This document shows positions 35,315 to 44,520 of a stretch of 64,000 nt of DNA, piece after piece; position 1 is the stretch's first letter, and every line of letters begins with the position of its first letter. This DNA is from Njordibacter sp937773555 (GTDB taxonomy: Bacteria > Pseudomonadota > Gammaproteobacteria > Pseudomonadales > Balneatricaceae): positions 1,984,001-2,048,000 of the forward strand of contig NZ_CP159830.1 in the NCBI RefSeq assembly GCF_047730085.1, written 5' to 3'. Below the pieces are notes generated by a model. The model saw only the letters and a list, made by a program, of their open reading frames with translations, did not search any database and was not told where the DNA came from. A program made the translations under genes and the position numbers.

Positions 35315-36649
35315 CTAGTTTGCCATTAAATTAGGCAGCCAAAGCACCAACCCAGGAAGCAATATAAGGGTCATTAAACGCACAATATCAACAATCCAAA
35401 ACGGCGTTACACCACGGAATATGGTACTTAGCTTAACGTCATCAAGCATGCTTTTCAGTACAAATACATTAAGCCCCACAGGCGGCGTAATGAGGCTAAT
35501 TTCAGTAATCACCACAACAATAATACCAAACCAAACTAAGGCCATATCTGGGTCCATTAAGGCTTCGGAGTAATCGCCTAAATCAAGCCCCAATACCAAA
35601 GGATAAAATACCGGCACGGTTAGCATAATCATAGATAAGCTTTCTAGCACTGTGCCTAGAATTACATAGACCAGCATAATAAGCATAATGACGGCGATAG
35701 CTGATAAGTCAAAAGACACTACCCACTCTGATAATAGCTCTGGCAGGCCAGCAATATTAACGTAGTTTGAGAAGATTTCTGCACCAATTAAAATCACAAA
35801 AATCATAGTCGTAGTGCGAGCGCTCTCAACGAGGGTGTCCATTAACGATTGTAGGCTTAAACGGCGCCGAATTAAGGCAATGAGAAAAGCACCAGAAGCA
35901 CCAATGCCAGCCGCTTCTGTAGGCGTAAAAATGCCCCCATAGATGCCACCAATCACCAAGGTAAACAAGCCTAATACGCCCGACACACCCCAAAGCGCTT
36001 GCAAGCGTTTAGGCCATGAAAAGCGCTCCCCTTTGGGGCCTTTTTCTGGTTTTAAGGTTACTGTTACCAGCACAGCCACCAAGTAAAACAACACCCCTAA
36101 TAGGCCTGGCAAAATACCCGCAATAAATAGTAAACCAATATCGGTTTCGGTCATAATGCCAAAGATAATAAGGATAACACTGGGCGGTATTAAAATACCT
36201 AAAGTGCCTCCAGCAGCAATACAGCCTGCCGCTAAACCTTCGTCGTAACCGTATTTTTTCATCGGTGGCATAGCGACCTTAGACATAGTGGCAGCAGTCG
36301 CTAAACTAGAACCACACACCGCACTAAAACCACCACAAGCCACTATTGTAGCCATCGCTAAGCCACCCCGACGATGGCCTAAAAAAGCATTAGCCGCGTT
36401 ATATAACTCATCAGACAACCCTGCTCTACTTACAAAATTTCCCATTAAAATAAATAAAGGCACTACCGAAAGGCCATAATTAAGGCCAGTGTCATAGGTG
36501 ATTATAGTGGCCATGGCCAAGGAACCAGAAAAACTAGTCATTAAACCAAAGCCCACAAACCCGACAAGGCCCATAGCAAAGGCAATAGGCATACGCACCA
36601 AAATGACCAGGGTGAGCATGGCAGCAAAGGCAATTAAAGATTCATACAT
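35315..36649 (-). CDS. dctM: TRAP transporter large permease (DctM), system 2
   Basis: This is a 444-residue DctM-type membrane subunit. The AAGGTLGILIPPSVILIIFGI and LITPPVGLNVFVLK motifs are standard. It is encoded 5 bp after dctQ and 25 bp or less before the MFS gene. Divergent from this transporter is the 4-hydroxyphenylacetate cluster, which makes an aromatic acid a plausible substrate; the downstream psu genes make a nucleoside-linked role an alternative. Confidence 0.93.
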   Translation of the reverse strand: MYESLIAFAAMLTLVILVRMPIAFAMGLVGFVGFGLMTSFSGSLAMATIITYDTGLNYGLSVVPLFILMGNFVSRAGLSDELYNAANAFLGHRRGGLAMATIVACGGFSAVCGSSLATAATMSKVAMPPMKKYGYDEGLAAGCIAAGGTLGILIPPSVILIIFGIMTETDIGLLFIAGILPGLLGVLFYLVAVLVTVTLKPEKGPKGERFSWPKRLQALWGVSGVLGLFTLVIGGIYGGIFTPTEAAGIGASGAFLIALIRRRLSLQSLMDTLVESARTTTMIFVILIGAEIFSNYVNIAGLPELLSEWVVSFDLSAIAVIMLIMLVYVILGTVLESLSMIMLTVPVFYPLVLGLDLGDYSEALMDPDMALVWFGIIVVVITEISLITPPVGLNVFVLKSMLDDVKLSTIFRGVTPFWIVDIVRLMTLILLPGLVLWLPNLMAN

Positions 36650-36654
36650 GTTAA

Positions 36655-37188
36655 CTATGCTTTTCTAGAGGGAGGTAACACGCCTGCGCGGGCATATTGC
36701 CAAGTGAGTAATAGAGCAAGCACACTGCTCATCCCTAAGGCAATACTAATATAAAAGTACACGGGCGCGGTAGGTAAATATAGCATGGCGGTTCGGTCAC
36801 CATAGTGCACCGACTCAAGGGCTTTGTTCCATACTTTATAGCTAATGCCAGCTAAAACAATGGTGGTGATTAACGCAATAGCCACATCCCTTAACCAAGC
36901 AAAAAAACGCGGCACAAAAGCATCAATGAGATCGACAGTAATATTCTGATCTTTGGCGACAACTAAAGGCAAGGCCGAAAATATGATCGCAGCTAACAGC
37001 AGTTCAGTGATTTCGAAGCTACCATTTACTGGAGAATTAAAGCCATAACGGCCCACCACGTCCACTAAGGTGATTAGCATTAAAACCAACAAAAAGGTGG
37101 CCGCTAGGCCACCCAATATACGCTGCAGCACAAACTGCATAAAGGGACCAGACTTTAATGTCCGGCCACTTAACTCACTAAGTGACAT
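36655..37188 (-). CDS. dctQ: TRAP transporter small permease (DctQ), system 2
   Basis: This is a 177-residue four-helix DctQ subunit, of normal length for the family. The VDVVGRYGFNSPVNGSFEITELLLA segment is the conserved first loop. Its start codon overlaps the dctP stop codon (TAATG at 37188), showing translational coupling. It forms the membrane complex with the DctM encoded next. Confidence 0.91.
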   Translation of the reverse strand: MSLSELSGRTLKSGPFMQFVLQRILGGLAATFLLVLMLITLVDVVGRYGFNSPVNGSFEITELLLAAIIFSALPLVVAKDQNITVDLIDAFVPRFFAWLRDVAIALITTIVLAGISYKVWNKALESVHYGDRTAMLYLPTAPVYFYISIALGMSSVLALLLTWQYARAGVLPPSRKA

Positions 37189-38210
37189 TACTCAGCCGCC
37201 ACCTTAGCAATTTCTGCACGTAAATCAGCCATTACTGCTGCACCATCAACACCTAAACCATTGGCGGTAGCAATCCAGTCGGCTTCCAAGTGGTTTGTTG
37301 CTGCTTGAATTTCAGCAACAAACGCATCACTTGCGTTTATAGTTTCAATACCTGCAGCATCCATAGCAGCTTGACCTAGAGCATCATGCTTATCCCAGCC
37401 TTTACCAGCAATACGCGCAAAGCTTTCACCCGAAGTACGCATTAGAGCCGCTTGATTTTCAGCACTTAGGCTGTCAAATTTAGTAGGGTTCATGGTTAAG
37501 AAGAAGCTCGTATTATATAAACCACCTGGCACGGTTGTGGCATGTGACAAGAGTTTGGTTAGCTTAAATGACTTAATAGATTCAGTGGGTAAAAAGGTGC
37601 CGTCAGCAACCCCACTAGACAGCATTTCATAGTTTTTAGTTGCAGAGGCTAACATTGCTGTCACACCCAAGGCCTTGGCTGCATTACCTGCAACACCACC
37701 ACCCACACGGAACTTTAAGCCTTTCATGTCGGCAACACTATTAATTGCACGCACATTGTTGTGGATTACACCAGGCCCATGGGACATTAACCCCAAAAGT
37801 ACAGTGCCTTCATGCTCGTTAACAGATTCAAGGTGCTTCTTATAAACGCGCCAATAAGCAACAGACACATCCTCTGCACTGTCACCTAAGAAAGGTAGCT
37901 CAGTAGCTGCAGTCAGTTTAAAGCGTCCTGGCTGGTAGCCATGCACACCATAAGTAATGTCGGCAACGCCATCTTTGGCAAGGTCATAATGAGCTGGCGG
38001 TGCACCAAGAGGCTTAGGTAAAATCCGAATTTTAAGTTCACCACCACTTTCAGCTTCTACAGCCGCAATCCAAGGTTTAATAATACTTGCAACCACAGGG
38101 TGTTTAGGTGGCAACCACGATGATAACAATAGGGTTTCAGCAGCCGTGGCTACTGTGGCTGCGCCAAGCATAATACCCGTGGCCATGGTGGCAACGATTA
38201 ATTTTTTCAT
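37188..38210 (-). CDS. dctP: TRAP transporter substrate-binding protein (DctP), system 2
   Basis: This is a 340-residue periplasmic receptor. Signal peptide at 1-23 (ending VATAAE). The central GLKFRVGGGVAGNAAKALGVTA segment has the family carboxylate-binding arginine. It is the first gene of the minus-strand run. Its upstream region, shared with the divergent oxygenase gene, carries a CRP-like palindrome (38253-38268) and a candidate HpaR operator (38419-38442), so expression is probably tied to aromatic degradation and carbon status. Confidence 0.92.
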   Translation of the reverse strand: MKKLIVATMATGIMLGAATVATAAETLLLSSWLPPKHPVVASIIKPWIAAVEAESGGELKIRILPKPLGAPPAHYDLAKDGVADITYGVHGYQPGRFKLTAATELPFLGDSAEDVSVAYWRVYKKHLESVNEHEGTVLLGLMSHGPGVIHNNVRAINSVADMKGLKFRVGGGVAGNAAKALGVTAMLASATKNYEMLSSGVADGTFLPTESIKSFKLTKLLSHATTVPGGLYNTSFFLTMNPTKFDSLSAENQAALMRTSGESFARIAGKGWDKHDALGQAAMDAAGIETINASDAFVAEIQAATNHLEADWIATANGLGVDGAAVMADLRAEIAKVAAE

Positions 38211-38252
38211 GTAATCCTCCGATTTTTATATTTATCAGTAAAACAATAAAAC

Positions 38253-38268
38253 AGTGATTGCGATCACT
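38253..38268. promoter_or_regulatory. CRP/Vfr-like palindrome upstream of TRAP system 2
   Basis: AGTGATTGCGATCACT is a palindrome with 6-bp arms and matches the CRP form GTGA-N6-TCAC. It lies 43-58 bp upstream of the dctP start codon. This would fit catabolite control of the transporter. The flanks are AT-rich, as in many CRP sites. Confidence 0.45.
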
Positions 38269-38418
38269 CATTTGGTTTCAGCATACACGCGATTAACTTC
38301 ACATGTAAACTATACTAAGCGCTAATGTGATACTTTTTTACATAGGCTTTATTTTTTGTGAATCATTTGTTTAATCTTGCGGCACCATAAAACAGTTGCA
38401 CTGCTTACTCATTAATAG

Positions 38419-38442
38419 TTAATATGTTAACTAAGTTATTAA
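38419..38442. promoter_or_regulatory. Candidate HpaR operator, copy 1
   Basis: This 24-bp element has outer arms TTAATA and TATTAA and a GTTAAC core. Its reverse complement matches 42494-42517 at 23 of 24 positions. It lies 24 bp upstream of the oxygenase start codon at 38466 and in the divergent region with TRAP dctP. Because it contains the more upstream in-frame ATG (38424), that ATG is unlikely to be the start. Confidence 0.7.
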
Positions 38443-38465
38443 AACAATCATTCAGGCCATCAACC

Positions 38466-39641
38466 ATGACATCTTCTAGCCAGCTGATCAGCGCCTTACA
38501 AGATATTTTGCCCACTATTGCTGCTAATGCCGATAAAGCAGAATCCCTGCGCATGACGCCACCAGAGAATATTGCTTTATTAAAACAGATTAAATTTTTG
38601 CGCGCTTTTCAACCTAAAGCGTGGGGGGGGTTAGAACTGTCTTTGCCAGAGTTTGCTGAAGCCGTAGCAACGCTAGCTGGTGCATGCGCCAGCACAGCCT
38701 GGGCGGCCAGTTTACTGTGCACCCATAGTCATCAGCTGGGCCTGTTTTCAAAACAGGCCCAGGAAGACGTGTGGGGGCAAGACCCAGAAGCCACGATAAG
38801 TTCGAGTATTGCGCCTTTTGGTAAGACCACAGAAGTAGAGGGTGGTGTGATGTTTAGTGGCGACATGAGTTGGAGCAGCGGTTGCGACCATGCTCAGTGG
38901 GCAATTATGGGATTTATTCGTGCCGGTGCCACCGCAGACCCTGCCCCACACCAACACTTTGCCCTAGTGCCGCGGGCAGACTACGAAATTATTGATAACT
39001 GGCATGCCATGGCCATGAAAGGCTCTGGCACCAAAACCCTTAAAGTGCACAATGTATTTGTTCCCGAACATCGCATCGAGTCTGCCAAAGCCCTAATGAC
39101 TGGCCAGTCCAGAGGGTATGGTATGTACCCAGACAGCAGCATCTTTTTTGCCGCCTATCGACCTTATTTTGCCAGTGGTTTCTCTGCCGTAAGTTTGGGC
39201 ATTGCCGAACAAATGATTCGTTGGTTTACCGAGCGCTCTAAAACCCGTGTACGCGCTTATACGGGCGCAGAAGTTGGCAAAGACGTACCCGCCTACATGC
39301 GCTTAGCAGAATCAAAACACCAAATTAATGCCGCCCGCGCCCTGCTAGAAAAAGACTGGCATGACCTAGCACAAATGGGGGTTCAACACGCACTACCTAA
39401 TGCCGACCAACTGGCTCAATGGCGAACCAACCAGGCGTATGCGGTTAAAATGTGTGTTGCTGCAGTAGATCGTTTGTTTGAATCTAGTGGCGCTAATGCA
39501 TGGTTTTTAACCAATGAAGCTCAGCGATTATTTAGGGATTCACACATGACTGCTGCCCACGCCTATACTGATTATGATGTGTGTAAACAGATCTATGGCC
39601 GCCACTTAGTGGGCCTAGAGCCCGACCCTCGCTTGCTTTAA
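38466..39641 (+). CDS. Two-component flavin monooxygenase, oxygenase subunit (probable 4-hydroxyphenylacetate 3-hydroxylase)
   Basis: This is a 391-residue protein with the acyl-CoA-dehydrogenase fold of group D flavin monooxygenases (HsaA and Acinetobacter C2-type). Recognisable segments are LAGACASTAWAASLLCTHSHQLG, SGDMSWSSGCDHAQWAIMGF and WHAMAMKGSGTKTLKVHNVFVPEHR. The enzyme would use reduced flavin and O2 to hydroxylate a phenol ring. Its position ahead of hpaD argues for 4-hydroxyphenylacetate as substrate. No flavin reductase gene is adjacent, so the reductant must come from elsewhere. I chose ATG 38466 because the operator covers ATG 38424. Confidence 0.82.
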   Translation: MTSSSQLISALQDILPTIAANADKAESLRMTPPENIALLKQIKFLRAFQPKAWGGLELSLPEFAEAVATLAGACASTAWAASLLCTHSHQLGLFSKQAQEDVWGQDPEATISSSIAPFGKTTEVEGGVMFSGDMSWSSGCDHAQWAIMGFIRAGATADPAPHQHFALVPRADYEIIDNWHAMAMKGSGTKTLKVHNVFVPEHRIESAKALMTGQSRGYGMYPDSSIFFAAYRPYFASGFSAVSLGIAEQMIRWFTERSKTRVRAYTGAEVGKDVPAYMRLAESKHQINAARALLEKDWHDLAQMGVQHALPNADQLAQWRTNQAYAVKMCVAAVDRLFESSGANAWFLTNEAQRLFRDSHMTAAHAYTDYDVCKQIYGRHLVGLEPDPRLL

Positions 39642-39667
39642 CATCGTACCTACCAAAGGAGAAAACC

Positions 39668-40522
39668 ATGGGAAACATCGTCTTAGCCGCCAAAATTACT
39701 CACGTACCTACCATGCTCATGTCAGAGCAACCGGGGCCTATATTTGGCAAACGTAAGCAAGCCATCGATGGCCATAGAGAAATTGTAGCCCGAGCTAAAG
39801 CGCTGGGAGCCGATACTGTTATTGTGTTAGACACCCATTGGCTAGTAAACGCTGGTTATCACGTCAACTGCGCAGCCAGCTTTAAAGGCAACTACACTAG
39901 CCATGAGTTTCCCCATTTTATTCAAAACTTAGAATACAAGTATGACGGCAACCCAGAGTTAGGTGACCTTATCGCCGAAAAAGCCCAATCCAAAGGGGTG
40001 CATGCCCTTTCCCATCAGCTTGAGTCATTAACCTTAGAATATGGCACCCTAGTGCCCATGCGCTATATGAATGAAGACTCATCCTTGAAGGTGGTGTCTG
40101 TGGCAGCTTGGTGCAGCGTGCACAGCATTGAATCGTCACGGTTAATGGGCCAAGCCATTAAAGAAGCCGTAGAAGAAAGTGATAGCAAGGTATTATTATT
40201 AGCCTCTGGCTCTTTGTCTCACAAAATATGGGCCAACGAAGACTACGCCGCTAATAACGGCACCTTTACCATATCCAGTGAATTCAACCGCCAAATGGAT
40301 CTGCATGTTTTGGGTTTATGGACCCGGGGTGACCACGCCACCTTCCTAAAAATACTGCCTGAGTACGCTCAAAAGTGTAACGGCGAAGGCGGCATGCACG
40401 ATACGGCTATGCTTTATGGTGCATTAGGCTGGGACCAGTACCAAGGCAGAGGTGAGATCATTGGTGAATACTTCCCTAGTTCTGGCACCGGACAAGTGAA
40501 TGTGGTGTTTGAGCCAGATTAA
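39668..40522 (+). CDS. hpaD: 3,4-dihydroxyphenylacetate 2,3-dioxygenase HpaD (class III extradiol)
   Basis: This is a 284-residue LigB-type extradiol dioxygenase that opens the homoprotocatechuate ring. The N-terminal AAKITHVPTMLMSEQPGP and the VLDTHWLVNAGYHVN, SHEFPHFI and SGSLSHKIWANEDYA segments carry the metal and acid/base histidines expected for HpaD. Length matches E. coli HpaD (283). It has a good ribosome-binding site (AAAGGAG) and follows the oxygenase gene by 26 bp. Confidence 0.93.
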   Translation: MGNIVLAAKITHVPTMLMSEQPGPIFGKRKQAIDGHREIVARAKALGADTVIVLDTHWLVNAGYHVNCAASFKGNYTSHEFPHFIQNLEYKYDGNPELGDLIAEKAQSKGVHALSHQLESLTLEYGTLVPMRYMNEDSSLKVVSVAAWCSVHSIESSRLMGQAIKEAVEESDSKVLLLASGSLSHKIWANEDYAANNGTFTISSEFNRQMDLHVLGLWTRGDHATFLKILPEYAQKCNGEGGMHDTAMLYGALGWDQYQGRGEIIGEYFPSSGTGQVNVVFEPD

Positions 40523-40638
40523 ACATCTAGCGTGCACCCCAAAAACCCAGATCACCTAGCCTCTTGATGGTGCCTATACAGGAGCCTATAATCCCTCCAA
40601 CGTGTTATTGACGTATTAACCCCAGTGTAATTTTAACT

Positions 40639-41859
40639 ATGATTGAAAAAGACATTATTGTTGTGGGTGGAGGAGCCTCTGGCTTTTTTGCTGCCATTAA
40701 TATCGCAAAACAAGCACCCCACTTAAAGGTCGCTATTTTAGAACGCGGACAAAAAGGCTTAACTAAAGTTAAAGTGTCTGGGGGAGGCCGATGCAATGTC
40801 ACACACGCAGAGTTTGTTCCTTCAGAATTGGTGCACAATTACCCTCGTGGTGAAAAAGAATTATTAGGCCCTTTTCACCAATTTATGACAGGCGATACCA
40901 TTGCTTGGTTTGAAGAACGCGGCGTAGAGCTAAAAATCGAAGAGGATGGACGTATATTTCCTGCGTCAAACTCGTCACAAACCATAGTGGATTGCTTTTT
41001 AAATGAAGCCAATAAATATCATGTAGACGTGCTCTACAGCCACTCGTTGAAATCCCTTAAACATGCAGACAGCCTCTTTCAACTAGACACAACTAAAGGC
41101 CATTTTTTAGCAAAAAAAGTAGTCATCGCTACCGGTAGCAGCGCCAAAATGTGGGGTCTTTTAGAAGGCTTAGGGCACACTGTGTCTAAAGCAGTGCCCT
41201 CTTTATTTACATTTAAAATAAGTGATGAGCGCATAAGGGACATACCTGGCGTTGTCGCAGAAAACGTAAACGTTAAAATACTGGGCACAAACCTAACCAG
41301 TGAAGGGCCTTTACTTATTACTCACTGGGGCATGAGCGCCCCTGCTATTTTAAAGCTATCCGCGTTTGGTGCCATAGAAATAGCAAAACGCGAGTACAGA
41401 TTTAAAATAGAAGTTAACTTTATACGGCAATCATTTACCGACTGCTTAGACGTATTAAAAAACTCAAAACAAGCGCTTGCTAAAAAAATAGCATTTAAGT
41501 CTACCCAATTTAATTTACCTAAACGGCTGTGGCATAAACTCGTTTTAGCATCCAACATTACCGAAGATGCCCGATGGGCCGATATCAATAAACTGCAATT
41601 AGAGACACTTGCCAAACAACTCACACAGGCGGTGTTTAATGTGCAAGGTAAAAGCACATTTAAAGAGGAATTTGTGACTGCAGGAGGCGTATCCCTTAAA
41701 GAGATCAACTTTAAAACCTTCGAGAGCAAATGTGTACCGGGGATTTACTTTGCAGGGGAAGTGTTGGATATCGACGCCATCACTGGTGGATTTAACTTTC
41801 AAAACGCATGGACAGGCGCACACATTGTCTCGCAAAACGTTGCCAAGGGCCTAAGTTAG
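40639..41859 (+). CDS. HI0933/YhiN-family FAD-dependent oxidoreductase
   Basis: This is a 406-residue flavoprotein. The dinucleotide fold is VVGGGASGFFAAINIA, followed by the diagnostic KVSGGGRCNVTH, and the C-terminal FAGEVLDIDAITGGFNFQNAWTGAHI is the family's FAD motif. Related proteins include BaiN-type reductases, but the substrate is unknown. It sits between hpaD and hpaR, 116 bp after hpaD, and is not a recognised member of the pathway. It may have inserted here by chance, or it may handle an aromatic by-product. Confidence 0.87.
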   Translation: MIEKDIIVVGGGASGFFAAINIAKQAPHLKVAILERGQKGLTKVKVSGGGRCNVTHAEFVPSELVHNYPRGEKELLGPFHQFMTGDTIAWFEERGVELKIEEDGRIFPASNSSQTIVDCFLNEANKYHVDVLYSHSLKSLKHADSLFQLDTTKGHFLAKKVVIATGSSAKMWGLLEGLGHTVSKAVPSLFTFKISDERIRDIPGVVAENVNVKILGTNLTSEGPLLITHWGMSAPAILKLSAFGAIEIAKREYRFKIEVNFIRQSFTDCLDVLKNSKQALAKKIAFKSTQFNLPKRLWHKLVLASNITEDARWADINKLQLETLAKQLTQAVFNVQGKSTFKEEFVTAGGVSLKEINFKTFESKCVPGIYFAGEVLDIDAITGGFNFQNAWTGAHIVSQNVAKGLS

Positions 41860-41881
41860 AGGAGCACCCAAGCCTGCCTTA

Positions 41882-42307
41882 CTACCTAAGCTCTACCACA
41901 TCATGCAGAAGATCTAATAAATCACTCATCTTTTGAGCACCATACTTATCGTTGAGGCCCTGATAAATCACCTGCACTTCTGGTGTAACCGACTCGATTA
42001 ACGCCGCACCTGAAGGCAAAATAGCCAATAATACTCGGCGACCATCTTTGCCATCAGCACACCGTGTAAGCATGTTTTTTTGCTCTAAGTGCTTAATAAT
42101 TCGGGTGAGGCTAGGGGCCAGTACACAAGCGCTTTTCGCCAGTTCCTTAGCATCCATTACGCCATTTTCGTGTAACACTCGCAATACCCGCCACTGCTGG
42201 TCAGTCACATCATGGTTTTTAAGCACTCGCCGAATAGGAGACATCACAGTTTCCCGTGCTCTTAATAGAGCCAAGGGCAAAGCACGGTCTGTTTTGGTGG
42301 GCTGCAT
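41882..42307 (-). CDS. hpaR: MarR-family repressor HpaR of homoprotocatechuate degradation
   Basis: This is a 141-residue winged-helix regulator of the HpaR subgroup (ALLRARETVMSPIRRVLKNHD; TDQQWRVLRVLHENG; ACVLAPSLTRIIKHLEQKNML). HpaR represses the meta-cleavage operon and is released by 4-hydroxyphenylacetate or homoprotocatechuate. The gene is divergent from hpaF, and the 255-bp gap holds one of two near-identical candidate operators. Confidence 0.92.
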   Translation of the reverse strand: MQPTKTDRALPLALLRARETVMSPIRRVLKNHDVTDQQWRVLRVLHENGVMDAKELAKSACVLAPSLTRIIKHLEQKNMLTRCADGKDGRRVLLAILPSGAALIESVTPEVQVIYQGLNDKYGAQKMSDLLDLLHDVVELR

Positions 42308-42493
42308 AGTGAATCTCTAAGGGTTAAGGTAACGGTTAAAGAAAGGGTTAAGGTGGAGATTACTAGGCATTATACGGGCTTAGAACACATTACTAAACAA
42401 GTTAACCACCTACCTCTGGGTTAAACCTCTAAATCCCATCTCTGAAAGCGCCAGCAGTATGCATTTTTAAGAGGAATCATAATTTGCATCATA

Positions 42494-42517
42494 TTAATAA
42501 TTTAGTTAACATATTAA
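42494..42517. promoter_or_regulatory. Candidate HpaR operator, copy 2
   Basis: This 24-bp element has arms TTAATA and TATTAA around a GTTAAC core and matches the reverse complement of 38419-38442 at 23 of 24 positions. It lies 46 bp upstream of hpaF and in the same gap as hpaR. Conservation of a 24-mer at the two promoters of the cluster is strong evidence for a shared operator. Confidence 0.72.
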
Positions 42518-42562
42518 TTAGTTTGCTGTAGCCAACAGCCGGCACAACAAAGAGATAAGACC

Positions 42563-42985
42563 ATGCCACACGTTACCATGGAATATTCCGCCAACCTCGA
42601 GCCTCAGGTTGATTTTGATGCCTTATGCCGCGCCATCCATACCACTGGCATCGCCACTGGCTTATTTGAACTGGGTGCGGTGCGCGTGCGCGCGGTAAAA
42701 TGTGATCACTACGCTATAGCCGATTTACTGCCGCAAAACAGCTTTATCGACACCTCCATTCGCATTGGCTTAGGCCGCAGCCAGGCGGAAAAAGAACGCC
42801 TTGGCGAAGCCATTAATGCCACCATGAACAAATTTTTAGCAGCACAATTAAGTCAACCTTACTTTGCCCTTTCCATCGAAGTGCGAGAAATTAACACCCC
42901 ACTCAGTTGGAAAAGTAACGCCATGCATCCCCGTATTCGTCACCTTGCCAAGGCCTCTAGCTTAGATAAAGGAAACACAGAATGA
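42563..42985 (+). CDS. hpaF: 5-carboxymethyl-2-hydroxymuconate delta-isomerase HpaF
   Basis: This is a 140-residue tautomerase-superfamily enzyme. It begins MPHVTMEYSANL, so removal of Met leaves the catalytic N-terminal proline. The later IRIGLGRSQAEKERLGEAI segment fits CHMI. It isomerises the product of HpaE. It is somewhat longer than E. coli HpaF (126). The last four bases overlap the hpaE start (ATGA). It is first in hpaF-E-G-H-I. Confidence 0.92.
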   Translation: MPHVTMEYSANLEPQVDFDALCRAIHTTGIATGLFELGAVRVRAVKCDHYAIADLLPQNSFIDTSIRIGLGRSQAEKERLGEAINATMNKFLAAQLSQPYFALSIEVREINTPLSWKSNAMHPRIRHLAKASSLDKGNTE

Positions 42986-44493
42986 GCAGTTTCGAACAAA
43001 ACCAAAGCGATGCAGCTGGCTACTTACGCCAGTTTAGTAATGGCGTGTTAAACCACATCAACGGCCAACAACAAGCGGCATTAGATCACACTTGGTTTGA
43101 GAGCTTATCGCCCATAGATCTAACCCCCCTTGCTAAAGTAGCCCATGGCAAAGCAGCCGACATACACCTTGCTGCACAAGCCGCACATCACGCGTTTACG
43201 CCATGGGCCGCCATGGGCGGTAAACAAAGACAAAAGGTTCTTCACAAGGTAGCAGATGGTATAGAAGCTCGCGCTCATGAAATTGCGCTATTAGAATGTA
43301 TCGATACCGGTCAGGCCATTAAATTTATGACTAAAGCCGCCCTCAGAGGCGCAGAAAACTTTCGTTTCTTTGCCGACAAAGCCGTACAAGCCCAAGATGG
43401 CCAATCGCTGTATGCCCAAGGCCAAGTCAACGTCACTAAGCGTTACCCCATAGGCCCTGTGGGTGTAATTACCCCGTGGAATACGCCATTTATGTTATCC
43501 ACTTGGAAAATTGCCCCAGCCTTGGCTGCAGGGTGCACTATTGTGCATAAACCCGCTGAATTTTCACCCTTAACAGCTAATTTATTAGTGCAAATTGCTG
43601 AAGATGCGGGCTTACCTGTTGGGGTATGGAACCTGGTGAACGGCATGGGAGAAGGGGCAGGTAAAGCCCTCACCGAGCACCCATTGATTAAAGCCATCGC
43701 CTTTGTAGGTGAAAGCCGCACTGGTTCGTTAATCCAAAAACAAGGTGCAGACACCCTCAAGCGTGCTCACTTTGAATTAGGTGGTAAAAACCCCGTATTG
43801 GTTTTTGCAGATGCCGATTTAGACAAGGCCGCTGATGCCGCTGCCTTTATGATTTACTCACTTAATGGCGAACGCTGCACCTCGTCTTCTCGCCTATTGG
43901 TAGAAGACAGCATCTACGACACTTTTTGTGCCATGGTGGCAGACCGCGCCAAGCGTATTAAAGTGGGTCACCCACTGGATCCAAGCACCGTGATTGGCCC
44001 ACTTATCCACCCAGAACACGAAGCCAAAGTATTATCCTACTTCGCAGCAGCCAAAGCTGAAGGCGCTACCATTGCCGCCGGAGGCAAGAAAGTGGCGGGG
44101 TTAGCCGGCTGTTATGTGCAACCCACACTCTTTACCCAGGCCAATAACTGCATGCGTATCTCTCAAGAAGAGATCTTTGGCCCTGTGCTCACAGCCATTC
44201 CTTTTAAAGACGATGCCGAGGCTGTAGCCATAGCCAACGACATTGAGTACGGCTTAGCAGGTTACCTGTGGAGCCAGAATGTAGAACGCTGCTGGGCCAT
44301 TGCTGACCAACTGCAAGCGGGCATGATTTGGGTTAATTCTGAAAACTCACGTCACTTACCCGCACCTTTTGGTGGTGTTAAAGCCTCAGGCATTGGCCGT
44401 GATGGCGGCGACTGGTCATTTGAATTTTATATGGAAACCAAGAATATTTGTTTTGCTATGGCCGGGCACCAACCCCCTCAGTTGGCCAAATAA
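42982..44493 (+). CDS. hpaE: 5-carboxymethyl-2-hydroxymuconate semialdehyde dehydrogenase HpaE
   Basis: This is a 503-residue aldehyde dehydrogenase. The base is in HFELGGKNPVLVFADADLD and the nucleophile in SLNGERCTSSSRLLVED. The YPIGPVGVITPWNTPFMLSTW segment is standard for HpaE. It oxidises the ring-cleavage semialdehyde made by HpaD. It overlaps hpaF by 4 bp and is followed by hpaG after 27 bp. Confidence 0.94.
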   Translation: MSSFEQNQSDAAGYLRQFSNGVLNHINGQQQAALDHTWFESLSPIDLTPLAKVAHGKAADIHLAAQAAHHAFTPWAAMGGKQRQKVLHKVADGIEARAHEIALLECIDTGQAIKFMTKAALRGAENFRFFADKAVQAQDGQSLYAQGQVNVTKRYPIGPVGVITPWNTPFMLSTWKIAPALAAGCTIVHKPAEFSPLTANLLVQIAEDAGLPVGVWNLVNGMGEGAGKALTEHPLIKAIAFVGESRTGSLIQKQGADTLKRAHFELGGKNPVLVFADADLDKAADAAAFMIYSLNGERCTSSSRLLVEDSIYDTFCAMVADRAKRIKVGHPLDPSTVIGPLIHPEHEAKVLSYFAAAKAEGATIAAGGKKVAGLAGCYVQPTLFTQANNCMRISQEEIFGPVLTAIPFKDDAEAVAIANDIEYGLAGYLWSQNVERCWAIADQLQAGMIWVNSENSRHLPAPFGGVKASGIGRDGGDWSFEFYMETKNICFAMAGHQPPQLAK

Positions 44494-44520
44494 TTAGGCG
44501 TAAAATACACAGGAATTAGC

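Noticed and set aside
42695..42720. CRP-like GTGATCAC inside hpaF
   Set aside because: It is an 8-bp palindrome within coding sequence without a suitable promoter position.
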